Positions 30,114 through 32,680 of a stretch of DNA of 32,680 bases are shown here, piece after piece (position 1 is the first letter of the stretch; every line of letters begins with the position of its first letter). This DNA is from Streptomyces montanisoli (GTDB taxonomy: Bacteria; Actinomycetota; Actinomycetes; Streptomycetales; Streptomycetaceae), in the NCBI RefSeq assembly GCF_017813245.1, contig NZ_JAGIQL010000072.1, positions 1-32,680 on the forward strand. Direction: 5' to 3'. A model generated the notes under the pieces. That model was not told the origin of the DNA. It saw only the letters and a list, made by a program, of their open reading frames with translations, and searched no databases. The position numbers and the translations under genes are program-made.

Positions 30114-32680
30114 CTACGTGACCGGGCCGCCGAAGATGCTGCCCGTGCCTCCGTTGTTGCCGCCGCCCGCTCCGTTGCCGCCGGTGTCACTGCCCGGTTG
30201 CGAGTCGGACGGCGACGGGTCGGTACCGCCGGTGGTGCCGCCGTTGCCTCCCGTGCCCCCGTTGCCGCCGTTGCCGCCGTTGCCGCCGTTGCCGCCCGTG
30301 CCGTTCTGCCCGCCGTCGGAGCAGCCCCACCACGAGGTGCAGGTGTCGGACGGCGACGGCGGCGGCGAGACGTCGGACGGACTCGTCGACGGCGACGGCT
30401 GCGTGGACGGGGACGGGGAGGACCACGGGGACGTGGACGGGGAGACGGACGGTGAGGGCGGCGGGGAGTGCAGGCCACCGCCGAAGACCGACTTGCCGAT
30501 GGGCTTGGGCTTCGTGAACTTCTGGACGGTCGTGCCCGCCAGCGCCTTCGTCATGTAGTCCTGGAAGATCCCCGACGGGAACGACGCGCCGTGGATCTTC
30601 TCCAGGCCGCCCGTTCCGTACATCGACAGGAACTTGTGGTCGCCCTTCGCGCTGTCGTCCATGCGGTACATGTCGACGGCGGTCGAGAGCGCCGGGGTGT
30701 AGCCGACGAACCAGGCCGACTTGTTCTCGTCGGTCGTACCGGTCTTGCCCGCCACCTCACGGCCCGCGACCTGCGCGTTGGTGCCCGTGCCCTTGTCGAC
30801 GACGGTCCGCAGCACGTCGGTCACGTTGTCCGCGACCTGCGCGGGCATCGCCTGCGTGACCTTGTCCTGATGCTTGTAGACCTCCTTGCCGCGCTTGAGG
30901 ACCTTCGTCACCGAGTACGGCTCGCGCTGCTTGCCGTGCTGGGCGAAGGTGCCGTACGCGCCGGCCATGCGGATGGCGCTCGGGTCGGAGATGCCGATGG
31001 AGAACGACGGCACGTCGGACTTGCTCAGCTGGCTCGCGGACAGGCCGGCCTTCTCGGCCTCCGTACGGACGGTCGGGATGCCCACGTCCATGCCGAGCTG
31101 CACGAACGCGGAGTTCACGGACTCGCGCATGGCCTCACGCAGGCTGATCGACGACTGGTTGTACCCCTCGTCGTTGGCCTGCAGCCACTCCTTGCCGCTC
31201 TTGTCCACCCAGTCCTTGCCTGTGTAGTCCTTGACCTTGTACATGTTCTTGCCGGGGTAGCGGCTGGTGTCCGGGTTGACCGGCGTCCGCGCGGAGTCGG
31301 GCTGGTCGGGACCGAGACTCGGGTCTCTCTTCCCGTGCTCCATGGCGGCGGCCAGCACGAACGGCTTGAAGGTCGATCCGACCTGGGCCCCGGTGAAGTC
31401 GGCGTTGTCGGTGAAGTGCTTGGTGGCGTCCTCGCCGCCGTAGATCGCGACGATCTTCCCCGTCTGCGGTTCCACGGACGCGGCGCCGAACTGCACGTAC
31501 TTGTCCTTCTTGGGCCGCTTCTTCGGATCGATGTGGGCCTTGCGGACCTTCTCGACGGCCTTCTCGAGCTGGTCGACCTTCTTCTTGTCGAAGGTCGTGT
31601 AGATCTCGTAACCGCCGTGGGAGAGGTCGTCCGCCGTGATGCCCTGGCTGTTGTGGGCGACGTACGACTTCGCGAGGTCCACCAGGTAACCGACCTGGCC
31701 GCTGAGCTGGTGGGACTTCTTCGGCTGGTCGTAGTCGGGAAGCGTCTTGAACGTGGCGCGCTTCGCGGCGCTGAGCTTGTGGTCCTGGACCATCTGGTCG
31801 AGGATCCAGCTCCACCGCTGCGTCTCGCGCTTGGTGTTCGCCTCGTGCGTCGCGTTCGGGTTCAGGCCCGGGTTGCCCGCCGGGTCGTAGAGGGTGGCGC
31901 CCTTGAGCAGCGCGGCGAGGAAGGCGCACTGGCTCGGGTCGAGGTTCTTGGCGTCCGTGCCGAAGTACGCGCGTGACGCCGCCTGGATGCCGTAGGCGCC
32001 CCGGCCGTAGTAAGAGGTGTTCAGGTAGCCGGCCAGGATCTGGCGCTTGTCCATCTTGGTGCCGACCTTGATGGAGATGAACAGCTCCTTGACCTTGCGG
32101 CTGAGGGTCTGGCTCTGGTCTCCGAGGCGGGCGTTCTTGACGTACTGCTGGGTGATCGTGGAGCCGCCCTGCGTCTCCTGGCCCTTCGCCATGTTGAGGA
32201 CGGCGCGCGCGATGCCCTGGGGGTCGATGCCCGAGTCCGTGTAGAAGGACTTGTTCTCCGCGGAGACCACCGCGTCCTGCATCGCCTTGGGGATCTGGTC
32301 GATGCCGATGATCTGGCGGTTGCGCTCACCACCGGTGGAGACCATCGGGGTGCCGTCCGACCAGTAGTAGACGTTGTTCTCCGCCTTGGCCGCCAGACTC
32401 ACCTGGGGCAGTCCCACGAGCGCGTAGGCGGCCGAGCCCGCGGCCAGTATCGAGCCGAAGAACCCCAGCACGAGCGCGCCGGACAGCTTCCAGGACGGCA
32501 TCCAGCGGCGCCAGCCGTACTTCTCGAAGCGCGGGTAGTCGATGAAGCGCTTCTTGGCGGGCCCCCGGCCTCTGCCGCGCCCACCGGCCCCTGGTCCCGT
32601 GCCCGTCCCGGGCGCGGTGTCGGCCCCGCGCCTGCGGCCTCCGCGCTGGGCGGCGCGCCGGGCCGCGGGGCGTTGTGCGA
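30114..32680 (-). CDS. Class A penicillin-binding protein (glycosyltransferase/transpeptidase), N-terminus off the window
   Basis: Bifunctional peptidoglycan synthase. Within the window are 855 codons open to the right edge: no start codon lies in frame between 32502 and 32680, so the start is outside. An Arg/Gly-rich cytosolic tail and one membrane helix (about 32496-32400) precede the GT51 domain, with ENKSFYTDSGIDPQG and GGSTITQQYVKNA. The transpeptidase has SxxK in GSTFKPF, SxN in SVNSAF and KTG in GKTGTTDENKSAW. The last ~120 residues are a Ser/Pro-rich then Gly/Asn-rich low-complexity tail with two Cys (CTSWWGC), unusual for a PBP. It is followed 115 bp later by the GT87-type gene. Streptomyces have several class A PBPs; I cannot name the paralogue. 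Confidence 0.95.
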   Translation of the reverse strand, partial: AQRPAARRAAQRGGRRRGADTAPGTGTGPGAGGRGRGRGPAKKRFIDYPRFEKYGWRRWMPSWKLSGALVLGFFGSILAAGSAAYALVGLPQVSLAAKAENNVYYWSDGTPMVSTGGERNRQIIGIDQIPKAMQDAVVSAENKSFYTDSGIDPQGIARAVLNMAKGQETQGGSTITQQYVKNARLGDQSQTLSRKVKELFISIKVGTKMDKRQILAGYLNTSYYGRGAYGIQAASRAYFGTDAKNLDPSQCAFLAALLKGATLYDPAGNPGLNPNATHEANTKRETQRWSWILDQMVQDHKLSAAKRATFKTLPDYDQPKKSHQLSGQVGYLVDLAKSYVAHNSQGITADDLSHGGYEIYTTFDKKKVDQLEKAVEKVRKAHIDPKKRPKKDKYVQFGAASVEPQTGKIVAIYGGEDATKHFTDNADFTGAQVGSTFKPFVLAAAMEHGKRDPSLGPDQPDSARTPVNPDTSRYPGKNMYKVKDYTGKDWVDKSGKEWLQANDEGYNQSSISLREAMRESVNSAFVQLGMDVGIPTVRTEAEKAGLSASQLSKSDVPSFSIGISDPSAIRMAGAYGTFAQHGKQREPYSVTKVLKRGKEVYKHQDKVTQAMPAQVADNVTDVLRTVVDKGTGTNAQVAGREVAGKTGTTDENKSAWFVGYTPALSTAVDMYRMDDSAKGDHKFLSMYGTGGLEKIHGASFPSGIFQDYMTKALAGTTVQKFTKPKPIGKSVFGGGLHSPPPSPSVSPSTSPWSSPSPSTQPSPSTSPSDVSPPPSPSDTCTSWWGCSDGGQNGTGGNGGNGGNGGNGGTGGNGGTTGGTDPSPSDSQPGSDTGGNGAGGGNNGGTGSIFGGPVT
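30241..30295 (-). repeat. 9-bp tandem units coding the Gly-Asn-Gly tail of the PBP
   Basis: CCGTTGCCG-type units (minus strand reads GGC/AAC/GGC codons) are repeated about five times, with variants, encoding NGGNGGNGG. It is in frame, so copy number can vary harmlessly. Confidence 0.7.

Noticed and set aside
30235..30300. CRISPR array from short regular repeats
   Set aside because: Units are 9 bp, contiguous and coding for a Gly/Asn tail; there are no spacers.
30468..31976. 502-aa open frame on the plus strand over the PBP gene
   Set aside because: Antisense shadow rich in Val/Leu/Arg/Gly with no motif; the minus strand carries the PBP catalytic motifs.

Overview
The window is high-GC actinobacterial DNA whose gene content and order match the central chromosome of a Streptomyces. 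The strongest markers are an ssgR-ssgA sporulation pair, the order rpsF-ssb-rpsR-rplI followed by a MATE exporter and dnaB, a FemX-type branch-peptide transferase, and rare TTA codons confined to regulators. Four perfect copies of the 14-bp Streptomyces ParB site GTTTCACGTGAAAC lie in intergenic or start-codon positions. Such sites cluster around oriC, so this is origin-proximal DNA. From remembered Streptomyces synteny, oriC/dnaA should lie beyond the right-hand edge. No dnaA, dnaN or origin is present in the window itself.

Layout, left to right. (1) 1-4409, minus strand: cydA-cydB-cydD, encoding cytochrome bd oxidase and its CydDC exporter. A compound Rex-type redox operator lies upstream, and cydD runs off the left edge. 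(2) 4683-7455: two hairpin terminators, hisC, and a divergent LacI-family regulator with a TTA codon. (3) 7709-10011: a PPP-type metallophosphoesterase with a repetitive Pro/Ala N-terminus and a two-helix membrane protein. (4) 10057-11972: thiC under a TPP riboswitch. (5) 12111-13468: ssgA and its IclR-type regulator ssgR, which carries a second TTA codon. (6) 13642-19968: small metabolic and accessory genes. These are a DUF5326-like membrane protein, a cupin, a PLP-dependent Cys/Met-metabolism enzyme, a Nudix hydrolase, a HAD phosphatase, two GNAT acetyltransferases and a serine hydrolase. Two parS sites lie among them, one at the centre of a 40-bp perfect palindrome. (7) 20002-25074: dnaB, a DnaA-box cluster, a probably leaderless MATE exporter, and the rpsF-ssb-rpsR-rplI operon. 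(8) 25336-32680: a small membrane protein, femX, a diverged alanine-racemase-fold protein, a GT87-type membrane glycosyltransferase, and a bifunctional class A penicillin-binding protein cut by the right edge.

Functional themes are redox-controlled respiration (cyd/Rex), replication and segregation (dnaB, ssb, DnaA boxes, parS), developmental control (ssgR/ssgA and TTA-containing regulators), and cell-wall assembly (femX, alr-like, GT87, PBP). Nearly all protein-coding genes belong to recognisable families, and I see no mobile element, CRISPR array, tRNA or rRNA. The most unusual content is regulatory and architectural: parS sites embedded in a start codon and in a convergent terminator, DnaA boxes upstream of dnaB, and an Alr-like enzyme that appears to have lost part of the canonical active-site region beside femX.
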